From Halorubrum tebenquichense DSM 14210 (lineage in GTDB: Archaea; Halobacteriota; Halobacteria; Halobacteriales; Haloferacaceae), in the NCBI RefSeq assembly GCF_000337415.1, contig NZ_AOJD01000061.1, positions 19,358-83,357 on the forward strand: DNA of 64,000 nucleotides, in the 5' to 3' direction. The position numbers and the translations under genes are program-made. Position 1 is the stretch's first letter. The number at the start of each line of letters is the position of its first letter. Positions 8,908 to 17,275 of this stretch are shown one piece after another. Below the pieces are notes generated by a model. The model worked only from the letters and a program-made list of their open reading frames with translations. It had not been told where the DNA came from and did no database searches.

Positions 8908-9785
8908 GCGGCGAGGGAGCGGAGGAACCGGACGCGGCGACGGAAGACGAACCCGCGGATGACTCGGCGGCAGCGGAGGCCGGAGCCGCAGAAGGCTCGG
9001 AGACGGGGATCGACCGTCGGAAACCGGTCGTCGTCGTCGTCGAGCCGGAGACGCCCGGCAACGTCGGTACCATCGCGCGGGCGATGAAGAACTTCGGGCT
9101 CTCCGACCTCAAGCTGGTCGACCCGCCGGAGCTGAAGGAGGACGGCGAGGCGTACGGCTTCGCCGGCCACGCCCGCGAGGACGTGCTGCCGAACGCCGAG
9201 GAGGTCACCTTCGACGAGGTCGTCGCGAACTACCACACGGTCGGGACCACCGCGATCACCGGCGAGGACGACCGCAGCCACGAGCGGTTCCCGTTCAAGA
9301 CGCCCGTCGAACTGCGCGAGTCGCTGAAGACGGTCGACGCACCCACCGCGATCGTCTTCGGCCGCGAGGGGCGCGGGCTCAACAACGAGGAGCTCTCGCG
9401 GCTCGACGAGGTGTGTTCGATCCCGGCCGACGAGGACTACCCGGTCTTGAACCTCGGGCAGGCAGCGACGGTACTGCTGTACGAACTCCGCGATCTGACC
9501 GTCGGGGAGACGCAGCTCCCCGACACCGAGGTGACCCGCGCGCCCGAGAACGACGTCGAGCGCTTCCACGACTTTTTCGACGACTTCCTCGCGTCGACGG
9601 GGCAGCGCGACCACGTCCGCGAGAAGAACGCGCTGCTGATGCGGCGGCTCATGGGCCGCGCGCACCCGACGGAACGGGAGATACACACGCTCCTCGGCAC
9701 CTTCCGCAAGGCGAACACGAAGCTGGAACACGCCGACCGGCTCGCGGCGAAGTACGACGAGCCGCCGTACCCGAGGGATCCGTAG
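8904..9785 (+). CDS. trmJ: tRNA ribose 2'-O-methyltransferase, TrmJ type
   Basis: This 293-residue SPOUT methyltransferase has an acidic, low-complexity head (about 1-38), then the knotted domain: VVVEPETPGNVGTIARAMKNFG, IVFGREGRGLNNEELSRLD near residue 160, and the knot region YPVLNLGQAATVLLYELRDL near 185. A C-terminal helical tail contains FFDDFL, LMRRLMGRAHPTEREIHTLLGTFRKA, typical of TrmJ. Family members methylate ribose at position 32 of tRNA using SAM. It overlaps the upstream gene by four bases and is followed after two bases by azlC. Confidence 0.92.
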   Translation: MSGEGAEEPDAATEDEPADDSAAAEAGAAEGSETGIDRRKPVVVVVEPETPGNVGTIARAMKNFGLSDLKLVDPPELKEDGEAYGFAGHAREDVLPNAEEVTFDEVVANYHTVGTTAITGEDDRSHERFPFKTPVELRESLKTVDAPTAIVFGREGRGLNNEELSRLDEVCSIPADEDYPVLNLGQAATVLLYELRDLTVGETQLPDTEVTRAPENDVERFHDFFDDFLASTGQRDHVREKNALLMRRLMGRAHPTEREIHTLLGTFRKANTKLEHADRLAAKYDEPPYPRDP

Positions 9786-9787
9786 CC

Positions 9788-10477
9788 GTGCGCGGGCCCG
9801 TCCTCGACGAGGACCTGCTCGCGGGCGTGCGAGACGTCTCCCCGCTCATGCTCGGGATCGCGCCCTTCTCGCTCGTGGCCGGCATCGCCGCCGTCGACGC
9901 CGGGCTCGGGCTCGCCGAGGCGGTGGGCATGTCGGTGATCGTGTTCGCTGGGGCGTCCCAACTGGCGGCGCTGGAGCTGCTCGGCGAGAACGCCCCCCTC
10001 GCGGTCGTGGTCGGCACGGCAGCGGTGATCAACCTCCGAATGTTAATGTACTCCGCCTCCATCGCGCCTCACTTCGCCGACTACGGCCGCCGGCTCCGCG
10101 CGGGGCTGGCGTACCTGCTCACGGATCAGGCGTACGCGCTGTCGGTCGCCGAGTTCGACGAGAACCCGGAGCGCAGCCGGTGGCGCTACTACCTCGGCGC
10201 GGCCGCGTCGCTGTGGATCGTCTGGCAGATCGGGACGGTCGCGGGCGTCGTCCTCGGTGCCGGCGTCCCCGACGCGTGGGGGCTCACCTTCGCGGTGCCG
10301 CTCGTCTTCCTCGCGCTCCTCGTCCCCGCGATGAAGGACCGACCGACGACCGTCGCCGGCGTCGCCGGCGGTGCGGTCGCCGTCGCCGCGGTCGGACTCC
10401 CGCTCAACCTCGGCCTGCTCGCCGGCGCGCTGTGCGGAATCGCCGCCGGACTGGTGACGGAGGTGACGGCGTCGTGA
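9788..10477 (+). CDS. azlC: AzlC-like branched-chain amino acid exporter large subunit
   Basis: The 229-residue membrane protein has about six hydrophobic segments. It contains the AzlC signature: SPLMLGIAPFSLVAGIAAVDAGL, a segment with FAGASQLAALELL, and NLRMLMYSASIAPHF, followed by YLLTDQAYALSV. With AzlD it exports branched-chain or other amino acids. The start is GTG at 9788, two bases after trmJ. Its TGA at 10475-10477 lies in a 17-base sequence that is repeated exactly at the start of azlD, so the junction has been duplicated. Confidence 0.88.
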   Translation: MRGPVLDEDLLAGVRDVSPLMLGIAPFSLVAGIAAVDAGLGLAEAVGMSVIVFAGASQLAALELLGENAPLAVVVGTAAVINLRMLMYSASIAPHFADYGRRLRAGLAYLLTDQAYALSVAEFDENPERSRWRYYLGAAASLWIVWQIGTVAGVVLGAGVPDAWGLTFAVPLVFLALLVPAMKDRPTTVAGVAGGAVAVAAVGLPLNLGLLAGALCGIAAGLVTEVTAS

Positions 10478-10519
10478 CGGACCCCGGCGCGGGATCGGCG
10501 GGGGTGACGGCGTCGTGAC
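10462..10519. repeat. 17-bp direct repeat at the azlC/azlD junction
   Basis: The sequence ggtgacggcgtcgtgac occurs at 10462-10478 (azlC stop) and again at 10503-10519 (azlD start), 41 bases apart. Each copy contains a GTGAC in which a stop and a GTG start could overlap. The simplest reading is a short tandem duplication that separated a formerly overlapping stop and start. Confidence 0.85.
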
Positions 10520-10871
10520 CGGCGCGCTCGGCGGGCTGATCGCCTCTCCGCGCGCCTGGGTCGCCATCCTCGCGATCGGCGCGATCACCTACGGCATCCG
10601 GCTCTCCTTCATCCACCTGTTCGGCCGGATCGACGGGGTCCCGACGCGGCTCCAGCGCCCGCTGCGATATGTCCCGCCCGCGGTGCTGGCGGCGCTGGTC
10701 CTCCCCGACCTGGTGACGCCGCGCCCGTCGGTCGCCGCGACGCTGCTCGACGAGCGGCTGATCGCGGGCCTCGTCGCCGGCGCGGTCGCGTGGCGGACCG
10801 AGGACGTGTTCGCCACCATCGCGAGCGGGATGCTCGCGCTGTGGCTGTTCCGGTTCGTCGTGTTCGCGTGA
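10515..10871 (+). CDS. azlD: AzlD-like exporter small subunit
   Basis: The protein has 118 residues with four hydrophobic segments. The AzlD pattern is clear: ITYGIRLSFIHLFGR, PLRYVPPAVLAALVLPDL, and a C-terminal ERLIAGLVAGAVAWRT...MLALWLFRF. The start is GTG at 10515, inside the second copy of the junction repeat. It is the partner of AzlC just upstream and is separated from it by 37 bases. Confidence 0.88.
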   Translation: MTGALGGLIASPRAWVAILAIGAITYGIRLSFIHLFGRIDGVPTRLQRPLRYVPPAVLAALVLPDLVTPRPSVAATLLDERLIAGLVAGAVAWRTEDVFATIASGMLALWLFRFVVFA

Positions 10872-10885
10872 GGCGAGCGGCCCGG

Positions 10886-11212
10886 TCATCGCTCGCGCTC
10901 GGTGAGCTCACTCGTCGTTTGCGGCCGGGGCTCTCGCTCGTCACCCTCCGTGCGATGGCTATCTTCTGTCGCGTCGACCTCCCGCTCGCGGGCGTCGGCG
11001 AGCCGCTGTGCGCCGTCTGCGATCGAGTCGAGCGCGACGAAGAGCCGGTAGGAGACGTACAGGCTCGCCGACAGGCCGACGAGGACGAGACCGAGAAGGA
11101 CCTGTCCGACGAACACGAGCGAGTAGGCGAACACGAGGAGACTCAGCGTCGCGAGGACGATTCCGGCGGGCGTTCGGAGGGCTTCGGAGGGCGAGAGCGG
11201 GTCGTACGCCAT
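10886..11212 (-). CDS. Small membrane protein with acidic/basic tail
   Basis: The 108-residue protein has two hydrophobic segments (about 15-35 and 38-56), then a charged tail: ALDSIADGAQRLADAREREV and a disordered, Glu/Arg/Thr-rich end. It looks like a haloarchaeal membrane protein with a short cytoplasmic coil. It is convergent with azlD, with 14 bases between the stops. The translation MAYDPLSPSEALRTPAGIV is a plausible native start. No function recognised. Confidence 0.7.
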   Translation of the reverse strand: MAYDPLSPSEALRTPAGIVLATLSLLVFAYSLVFVGQVLLGLVLVGLSASLYVSYRLFVALDSIADGAQRLADAREREVDATEDSHRTEGDEREPRPQTTSELTERER

Positions 11213-11278
11213 GGGCGACGCTACCGGGGCGAATAAGTTAAAAATGAACGCCTGGACTCGGTCGCGACGCGCCCGTCG

Positions 11279-13210
11279 TCAGTCGTCGGCGGGAGCCGCC
11301 GAGTCGCCGGCGGAGACCCCGGTTCCGGGCCCGATGTCGATGTCGAGTTCGGCGAGCTTCTCGTCGGGGACGACCCCGTCGACCCAGTCGCGGGTCTCGT
11401 AGTACTCGGCCTTCAGCTGGTCGAGTTCGACGAGTTCGCCCTCGCTCGCGCCCGTGCCGGGGATGGCGTCCGGGTGCCCCTCGACGAAGCGGTTCGGCAG
11501 CGTGTCGTCCGCGCCGTCGAAGCCGACGAGGTTGTTGTAGTAGCGTTCGAGGTTGTAGACGCGCTCGCCCGCCTCGAACAGCTCGTCCTCGCTGAGGTCG
11601 CGACCGGTCACGCCGTTGTACTGGAGCACGTACTCCTCGATCCCCTCGGCGAACGCGCTGAACTTACAGATGTCGAACGAATCCGAGACGGCGTGGAGGT
11701 CCTGGAAGGTGGCGGTGAGTTCGCCCTTCCCCTCCCACTCGTACGGATCGACCTTCTCCGGGATGCCGAGGATTTCGGCGGCGGGCGTGTAGCCGCGCAG
11801 GTGGCAGGCACCGCGGTTGGAGGTCGCGTACGCGATCCCCATGCCCTTCATACAGCGCGGGTCGTAGGCGGCCATCGTCTGGCCCTTCACGGAGAGCTTG
11901 TTGCCGTGCGCGTCCTTCGCGTCCGCGACGCGCTCGGGGCCCTCCGCGAGGAGGTCGCCGAGGTCCGACGAGCGGTGACCGATCTCGTCGATGAGGTCGA
12001 TCATCGTCTCCGAGTCGCCCCAGTCGAGGTGGCCGACGCCGTCGAGTTTGCCCTCCTCGCTCATCTCCATCGCCATCGCCATCATGTTGCCGGCCTCGAT
12101 GGTGTCGATGCCGAGGTCGTTACAGCGCTGGAGCATCAGCGCGATCTCGTCGCGGTCGGAGTGGCCCGAGTTCGGGCCGAGCGCCCACGCGGACTCGTAC
12201 TCGTACGACTCCGTGCGGACGTTCATCTCCTGGCCCTTGTGGGTGACGTTGACCTCGACCTCCTTCTTACACGCGACCGGACAGGAGTGACAGGTCGGCT
12301 CGTCGACGAGGATGTTCTCGCGGACGTTCTCGCCGGAGACGCGCTCCGCCTCCATGTCGACGCCCTCGGTCTCGTTGTACTCCTCCGTCGAGGTGTACTT
12401 CGCGTTCTTCGTCGGGAGCCCGTCCATCTCCTCGGTCGCGTTCATCAGGACGTTCGTCCCGTACATCGAGAGCCCGCCCTCGTTGGGGGCGGTCACGTCG
12501 GACTCGCGGATGACCTCCATCGCCTGCTGGTAGCCCTCTTGGAACGTCTCCGGGTCGGCGGGCTTGGGCATGTCCGTGCCCGACTTCACGACGACCGCCT
12601 TGACGTTCTTCGCGCCCATCACGGCCCCGGTGCCGCCGCGGCCCGAGGCGCGGTCGTCCTCGTTGATGACGCAGCCGTACCGGACCTCGTTCTCGCCGCC
12701 CTGCCCGATCGCCATCACGGAGACGTCGCGGCCGACCTTGCCGTCGACCTCCTCGCCGATCTGGTCGATCGTGTCGTGGACGCCCTGTCCCCAGAGGTGC
12801 GAGGCGTCGCGTACCTCGACGTCGCCGTCCTCGACGAACAGGTACACCGGCTCGTCGCTCTCGCCGTCGAGCAGGATGCCGTCCAGCCCGGCCCACTTGA
12901 GCCGCGCGCCGGACCAGCCGCCGTGGTGCGAGTCGGTGACGGTGCCCGTCAGCGGGGACTTCGTCACCAAGGCGATCCGGCCGCTCATCACGGTCTGGGT
13001 GCCCGTCAGCGGGCCGGTCATGAACGCCAGTCGGTTCTCCGGTCCCAGCGGGTCCACGTCGGGACCCTTGTCGAAGACGTACTTGACGCCGAGCCCGCGC
13101 GCGCCGATGTACTTCTCCGCGTCTTCGTCGTCGATCCCGCGGTAGCTGACGTCGCCACCGGTGAGGTCGACCTGTGCCACACGGTCTCTGTAGCCGCCCA
13201 TTTCAGTCAT
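11279..13210 (-). CDS. aor: Aldehyde:ferredoxin oxidoreductase (tungstopterin)
   Basis: The protein has 643 residues. Visible motifs are ARGLGVKYVFDKG, GPLTGT, SPLTGTVTDSHHGGWSGARLKWAG for the tungstopterin/aldehyde domain, and the 4Fe-4S ligands CHSCPVACKK near residue 310 with the distal Cys in FDICKFSAF near 510, plus DPRCMKGMGIAYATSNRGACH. The enzyme oxidises aldehydes to carboxylates with ferredoxin as electron acceptor and is cytoplasmic. Start taken at 13210 (MTEMGGYRDRV); 13201 is also possible. The long intergenic gap to the divergent nucleotidase gene holds promoters for both. Expression of such enzymes depends on tungsten/molybdenum cofactor, whose genes are not in the window. Confidence 0.93.
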   Translation of the reverse strand: MTEMGGYRDRVAQVDLTGGDVSYRGIDDEDAEKYIGARGLGVKYVFDKGPDVDPLGPENRLAFMTGPLTGTQTVMSGRIALVTKSPLTGTVTDSHHGGWSGARLKWAGLDGILLDGESDEPVYLFVEDGDVEVRDASHLWGQGVHDTIDQIGEEVDGKVGRDVSVMAIGQGGENEVRYGCVINEDDRASGRGGTGAVMGAKNVKAVVVKSGTDMPKPADPETFQEGYQQAMEVIRESDVTAPNEGGLSMYGTNVLMNATEEMDGLPTKNAKYTSTEEYNETEGVDMEAERVSGENVRENILVDEPTCHSCPVACKKEVEVNVTHKGQEMNVRTESYEYESAWALGPNSGHSDRDEIALMLQRCNDLGIDTIEAGNMMAMAMEMSEEGKLDGVGHLDWGDSETMIDLIDEIGHRSSDLGDLLAEGPERVADAKDAHGNKLSVKGQTMAAYDPRCMKGMGIAYATSNRGACHLRGYTPAAEILGIPEKVDPYEWEGKGELTATFQDLHAVSDSFDICKFSAFAEGIEEYVLQYNGVTGRDLSEDELFEAGERVYNLERYYNNLVGFDGADDTLPNRFVEGHPDAIPGTGASEGELVELDQLKAEYYETRDWVDGVVPDEKLAELDIDIGPGTGVSAGDSAAPADD

Positions 13211-13444
13211 GTAATTCTCGTTCGTTATGTTTGTACTGCGCACGGTTATTCCTTCACACGCCGACGCAACCGCTCTCGGTTACGCGCATCCGTCGTCCCC
13301 GGCCGAGGGGAAATCATACCGACTGACAGGTTCGGATCCGTCGGCCTCGGTCCGGTTCCCCGCGAAGCCGCCACGGTCCGAGCCGATACCGCACGTTCGT
13401 GGATATATAGAGCTTGGTACCACCACTTATCCGGCATGTAAATG

Positions 13445-13451
13445 TTTAATA
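13445..13451 (+). promoter_or_regulatory. TATA-like box of the 5'-nucleotidase gene
   Basis: The sequence tttaata is centred 27 bases upstream of the ATG at 13475. This predicts a leaderless transcript and supports 13475 over the in-frame ATG at 13442, which lies just upstream of this box. Confidence 0.6.
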
Positions 13452-13474
13452 GCGTCTCTCTGTCTTACGGAACT

Positions 13475-15763
13475 ATGTCGCAAGACACGCGGTCGGAGGA
13501 GGTCGTCGATGAGACGCGCCGTCGCCTGCTGGCGGCGGCCGCGGGCGGGGTAACCGTCGGTGCCCTCGGAACCGGGGCGACGGGCGGCGCGGCGGCGCAG
13601 GACGACGGGACGCTCACGCTCGTCCACGACACGCACTTCCACGGCCGGTTCGAGGACGCGGGCAACGGCGCGATAGACATCGCGCGCTACTACGCCATCG
13701 TCGAGGAACTCCGCAGCGAACACCCGAACACCGCCTTCTTCGGGAACGGGGACGACCTCGCGCCGTCGGTCCTCGGCTTGGAGTTCGAGGGCGAGCACAT
13801 GGTCGAGGCGTTAAACGAGATGGGACCGGACGCCGTCGGGGCGGGGAACCACGAGTTCGACTTCGGCGTCGACACCGCGAGCGAGCGGTTCGAGGCCTCC
13901 GAGTTCCCGTGGGTGATCGCCAACCTCCTCACCCCGGAGGGGGAGCCGGTCCCCGGGACGGAGCGGTGGACGACCGTCGATGTCGGCAGCTACACCGTCG
14001 GCGTCTTCGGGATGGGCACCACCGGCTTCTACGACATCACGGACTACCCCGAGGACTGGCAGGTCCTCGGCTACACGGAGGCCGCCGAGGCCGCCGTCGA
14101 GGCGCTCGAACCCGAGACGGACTTCATCGTCTGCGCGTCGCACGTCTCCAGCGGCGTCCACGAGACCATCGCGGCGGTCGACGGCGTCGACGCCATCGTC
14201 GGGTCGCACTCCAACGTGGTCTACGAGGAGCCGGAGACCATCGAGGGGACGACCGTCGCCGAGTTCGGCGACGAGTTCGACCACATCGGGCGGCTGACCT
14301 TCGACGTCGAGACGGGCGAGCTCTCGGAGTGGGAGCGGGTCGACGTCTACGACTCGGAGGCGCTCGGCGAGGACGAGTCGCCGCCGGAGTCGACCGAGAA
14401 CTACACGCCGCGCGACGTCCGGTCGGTCGAGCGGGACCAGTCGATCGCCGAGATCGCCGACGGCTACCTCTCGGACCTCGAAGAGCGGCTCGGCCAGCCC
14501 GTCGTCGAGACGGAGGTCGAGCTCAACGCCAGCTTCGACAACTACGAGATCGAGACTGGGTGGGGGAACCTGATGACCGACCTGATGCGAGAGGTCGGCA
14601 ACCTCGACCAGGAGATCGACGTGGCGGTCCAGAACGCCGGCGGCATCCGGTCGGGATCGACGTACGGGCCCGGCGACCTCACCGGTAGCGACGTGATGAA
14701 CATCCTGCCGTTCCCGAACGAGATCGTCGTCTACGAGCTGACCGGCGCGCAGCTCCGGTCGTACCTCCAGCGGTCGGTACGGCCGATGCCCGGCGATTAC
14801 GGGGCCCAGCCGGCCATTCAGGTGTCCGGCGTCTCCTACGAGTGGACCGGCCACGACGGGGAGGGACGGGTCCGGAACGTCTGGGTCGGCGGGGAGCCGC
14901 TCGACCCCGAGGCGACGTACCTCGTTTCGACGAACGACTTCGTCGCCGGCCGGAGCGAGGAGTTCGTCGAGGACTCCCGCGTGTTCAACTCGGGGCAGTT
15001 CCAGGGGCCGTTCGTCAAGGACACGCTCGACGCCGAGTACGACACGATCGCGCCGGAGCGCGAGGAGCGGATGATCCGCGTCGACGAGGTGGTCGAGGAC
15101 GCGAGCGTCGAGGCGACCGCGGACGCGCTCACCGTCTCGTTCCCGCGGACGGACGCGGTCTCGTCGGTCGTCGAGGACACCTACCGGCTCGTGGCACCCG
15201 GGCACGGCGTCGTCGAGGCGTCGTCTGTGTCGGGGGGCGAGGAGGTCGCCGTCGAACTCGCCGCCGACGCGGTCGTCGAGGCGTTCGACGCCACCGGGGC
15301 CGACGCGCTGTCGCTGGTCGGCGGGTTCGACCCGAACAGCGAGCACTACGGCTACGAGAACGAGGACGGCGAACTGGTCGAACTCCCCGTCAACGCGAGC
15401 TACGACCACTACGAGCTTCGGACCTCGCTGTCCGGAGAGGACGTTCGGGCGACCGTCGGCGGCGACGACGGCTCCGACGGCGACGACTCCGACGGGGACG
15501 ACTCCGACGACGGTTCCGGCGGAGACGGCGGGAGCGACTCGGACGGTTCGGACGGCGGCTCCGACGGGTCCGACGGCGACGGTTCGGACGGGGGGAGCGA
15601 CTCGGGCGGTTCCGACGGTTCGGACGGTGGCGACGGCGAGACCGCCGACGACACGCCCGGGTTCGGTCCGCTCGCCGGGGCCGCGGGCGTCTCGGGCGCG
15701 GCGTACCTCTACGGGAAGTACGGCGCGAGCGACGGGGCCGACGACGGCGCGGGCGACGAGTAG
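13475..15763 (+). CDS. Surface 5'-nucleotidase/2',3'-cyclic phosphodiesterase, PGF-CTERM
   Basis: The protein has 762 residues. A Tat signal (RRRLLAAAAGG) precedes a metallophosphatase domain with HDTHFHGRFED (in place of the usual D-x-H-G), FFGNGDDL, GAGNHEFDFG and SHVSSGVHETI. The C-terminal 5'-nucleotidase domain follows: AVQNAGGIRSG, a GDLTGSDVMNILPFPNEIV segment, and VSGVSYEW. A Ser/Asp/Gly-rich linker precedes PGFGPLAGAAGVSGAAYLY, a PGF-CTERM sorting tail. Such proteins are normally processed by archaeosortase A and lipid-anchored. Unusually, about 15 acidic residues follow the hydrophobic segment. It probably scavenges extracellular nucleotides for phosphate and nucleosides. Convergent or linked genes give no further clue. 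Confidence 0.9.
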   Translation: MSQDTRSEEVVDETRRRLLAAAAGGVTVGALGTGATGGAAAQDDGTLTLVHDTHFHGRFEDAGNGAIDIARYYAIVEELRSEHPNTAFFGNGDDLAPSVLGLEFEGEHMVEALNEMGPDAVGAGNHEFDFGVDTASERFEASEFPWVIANLLTPEGEPVPGTERWTTVDVGSYTVGVFGMGTTGFYDITDYPEDWQVLGYTEAAEAAVEALEPETDFIVCASHVSSGVHETIAAVDGVDAIVGSHSNVVYEEPETIEGTTVAEFGDEFDHIGRLTFDVETGELSEWERVDVYDSEALGEDESPPESTENYTPRDVRSVERDQSIAEIADGYLSDLEERLGQPVVETEVELNASFDNYEIETGWGNLMTDLMREVGNLDQEIDVAVQNAGGIRSGSTYGPGDLTGSDVMNILPFPNEIVVYELTGAQLRSYLQRSVRPMPGDYGAQPAIQVSGVSYEWTGHDGEGRVRNVWVGGEPLDPEATYLVSTNDFVAGRSEEFVEDSRVFNSGQFQGPFVKDTLDAEYDTIAPEREERMIRVDEVVEDASVEATADALTVSFPRTDAVSSVVEDTYRLVAPGHGVVEASSVSGGEEVAVELAADAVVEAFDATGADALSLVGGFDPNSEHYGYENEDGELVELPVNASYDHYELRTSLSGEDVRATVGGDDGSDGDDSDGDDSDDGSGGDGGSDSDGSDGGSDGSDGDGSDGGSDSGGSDGSDGGDGETADDTPGFGPLAGAAGVSGAAYLYGKYGASDGADDGAGDE

Positions 15764-15853
15764 AGCGAAGAGGGAGCGAACGAGACTCGGCGGCCGGCCG
15801 GGCCGGTCGCCGACGCCGTCTTACCGACGAGACACGAACGGTCACACGACAGG

Positions 15854-17179
15854 ATGGAACTCCCGGATCCGGACTCGGTCCCGCGGCGCGAGTTCGCGAA
15901 GGCCGCCGTCGCGCTCGGCGGCGTCGCGGGCTTGAGCGCCTGCCTCGGCAGCGACGGCGACGCCGGCGGGGGCGGGAACGGGGACGCGGTCGGCGGCGGC
16001 CCGCTCGACGGCGTGCCCGCCGGCGACCCCGGCGAGGCCCCGGAGCGCCAGCACGCGTGGGACGACGCGCTCGACCGCGACGACGCGGGCAACGTCGTCC
16101 CGCCGACCCACCACGTGCTCCGGTACGTCGACGTCGACCGCGGCGACGCCCCCCGGGCCGACGCCCGGGAGCGGATTGAGGCGGCCTTCACTGACCTCGA
16201 ACGCGCGTTCGAGCGCTCGGCCGCCGGGCTGCTGTTCACCGTGGGCTACTCGCCCGCCTACTTCGACCGGCTGCCGGGAACGCTCCCGGAGTCGGTCGAT
16301 CTCCCGGCCCCGCGACCGCTGACCGGGCTGGAGGACCCGTCGATCGACGAGGCGGACGCGCTCGTCCACTTGGCCGCAGACGAGCCGGCGGCGGTCCTCG
16401 CGGCCGACGAGGCGCTGTTCGGCGAGGCGACCGCCGCCAACGGCGTCCCGATGACGGACGCGAGCGACCTGTTCGACCCCGTCGACCGGCGGACCGGATT
16501 CATCGGCGCGGGGCTCCCGCGAGAGCACCGCGACGTCGACGGGATCCCGGACGACGCGCCGGTCCCGGAGGGAGCGAAGCTGTTCATGGGGTTCGCGAAC
16601 GGCTTCGCGGCGTCGCAGGCGACCGAGGATCGGGTGACGATCGAGGCCGGACCGTTCGCCGGCGGGACGACCCAGCAGGTCTCGACGCTGCGGACGCAGC
16701 TCGACGCCTGGTGGTCACAGGAGAGCCACGCCCAGCGCGTGGCGAAGCTCTTCAGCCCGACTCACGCCGACGAGGAGCGCGTCGGCGAGTACGGCGAGCG
16801 GCTCGGGAGCGACCCGGGCGTCGCGGACCTCCCGGAAGACGCGGTCGCGTACGCCCGCGAGGAGGGCGTCGTCGGGCACGCACAGAAGGCGGCACGCGCC
16901 CGCGAGGACGGAAAACCGCGGCTACTCAGGCGCGACTTCCCGACGACCGACGGCGACCACACGGGGATCCACTTCCTCACGCTCCAGGAGTCGATCGGCG
17001 ACTTCGTCGCCGTCCGCGACGCGATGACGGGGGCGGACGTCGCGGACGAGACGGGGGTGGGGAGCCGGATCAACAACGGGATCCTCCAGTACGTGTTCGT
17101 CCGGAGCCGCGGGAACTTCCTCGTGCCGCCCCGCGGCCTGCGCGCGCTCCCCGACCCGGACCCGCGGAGCGAGCCGTGA
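15854..17179 (+). CDS. DyP-type peroxidase-like Tat lipoprotein (DUF7405-like)
   Basis: The protein has 441 residues. RREFAKAAVALGG followed by a lipobox with Cys30 marks Tat export and lipid anchoring. The body resembles the DyP/EfeB fold: KLFMGFANGF near residue 246 aligns with the family GxxDG motif but has Asn for Asp. The HAQKAARA segment near 341 sits where the haem-ligand His is found, LLRRDF near 357 matches the distal-Arg RR motif, and HFLTLQESIGDFVAVRDAM matches the end of the fold. By analogy it may act on haem or peroxide outside the membrane. The Asp to Asn change questions classical peroxidase activity. It starts a compact gene run with a P19-like lipoprotein downstream. Confidence 0.72.
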   Translation: MELPDPDSVPRREFAKAAVALGGVAGLSACLGSDGDAGGGGNGDAVGGGPLDGVPAGDPGEAPERQHAWDDALDRDDAGNVVPPTHHVLRYVDVDRGDAPRADARERIEAAFTDLERAFERSAAGLLFTVGYSPAYFDRLPGTLPESVDLPAPRPLTGLEDPSIDEADALVHLAADEPAAVLAADEALFGEATAANGVPMTDASDLFDPVDRRTGFIGAGLPREHRDVDGIPDDAPVPEGAKLFMGFANGFAASQATEDRVTIEAGPFAGGTTQQVSTLRTQLDAWWSQESHAQRVAKLFSPTHADEERVGEYGERLGSDPGVADLPEDAVAYAREEGVVGHAQKAARAREDGKPRLLRRDFPTTDGDHTGIHFLTLQESIGDFVAVRDAMTGADVADETGVGSRINNGILQYVFVRSRGNFLVPPRGLRALPDPDPRSEP

Positions 17180-17275
17180 CGCGGCGGGGCCGACTCGGGG
17201 AGCGGGTTCGGGACCGCAGCCGGACCGACGCGGAGCGGGTCCGATGACGCGTTCGGAGCGACGGAGACACGACAG

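Noticed and set aside
11474..13441. Very long open frame antisense to the aldehyde:ferredoxin oxidoreductase gene
   Set aside because: High GC leaves antisense frames open by chance; the product is Val/Arg/Asp-rich without motifs, and the sense gene is clear.
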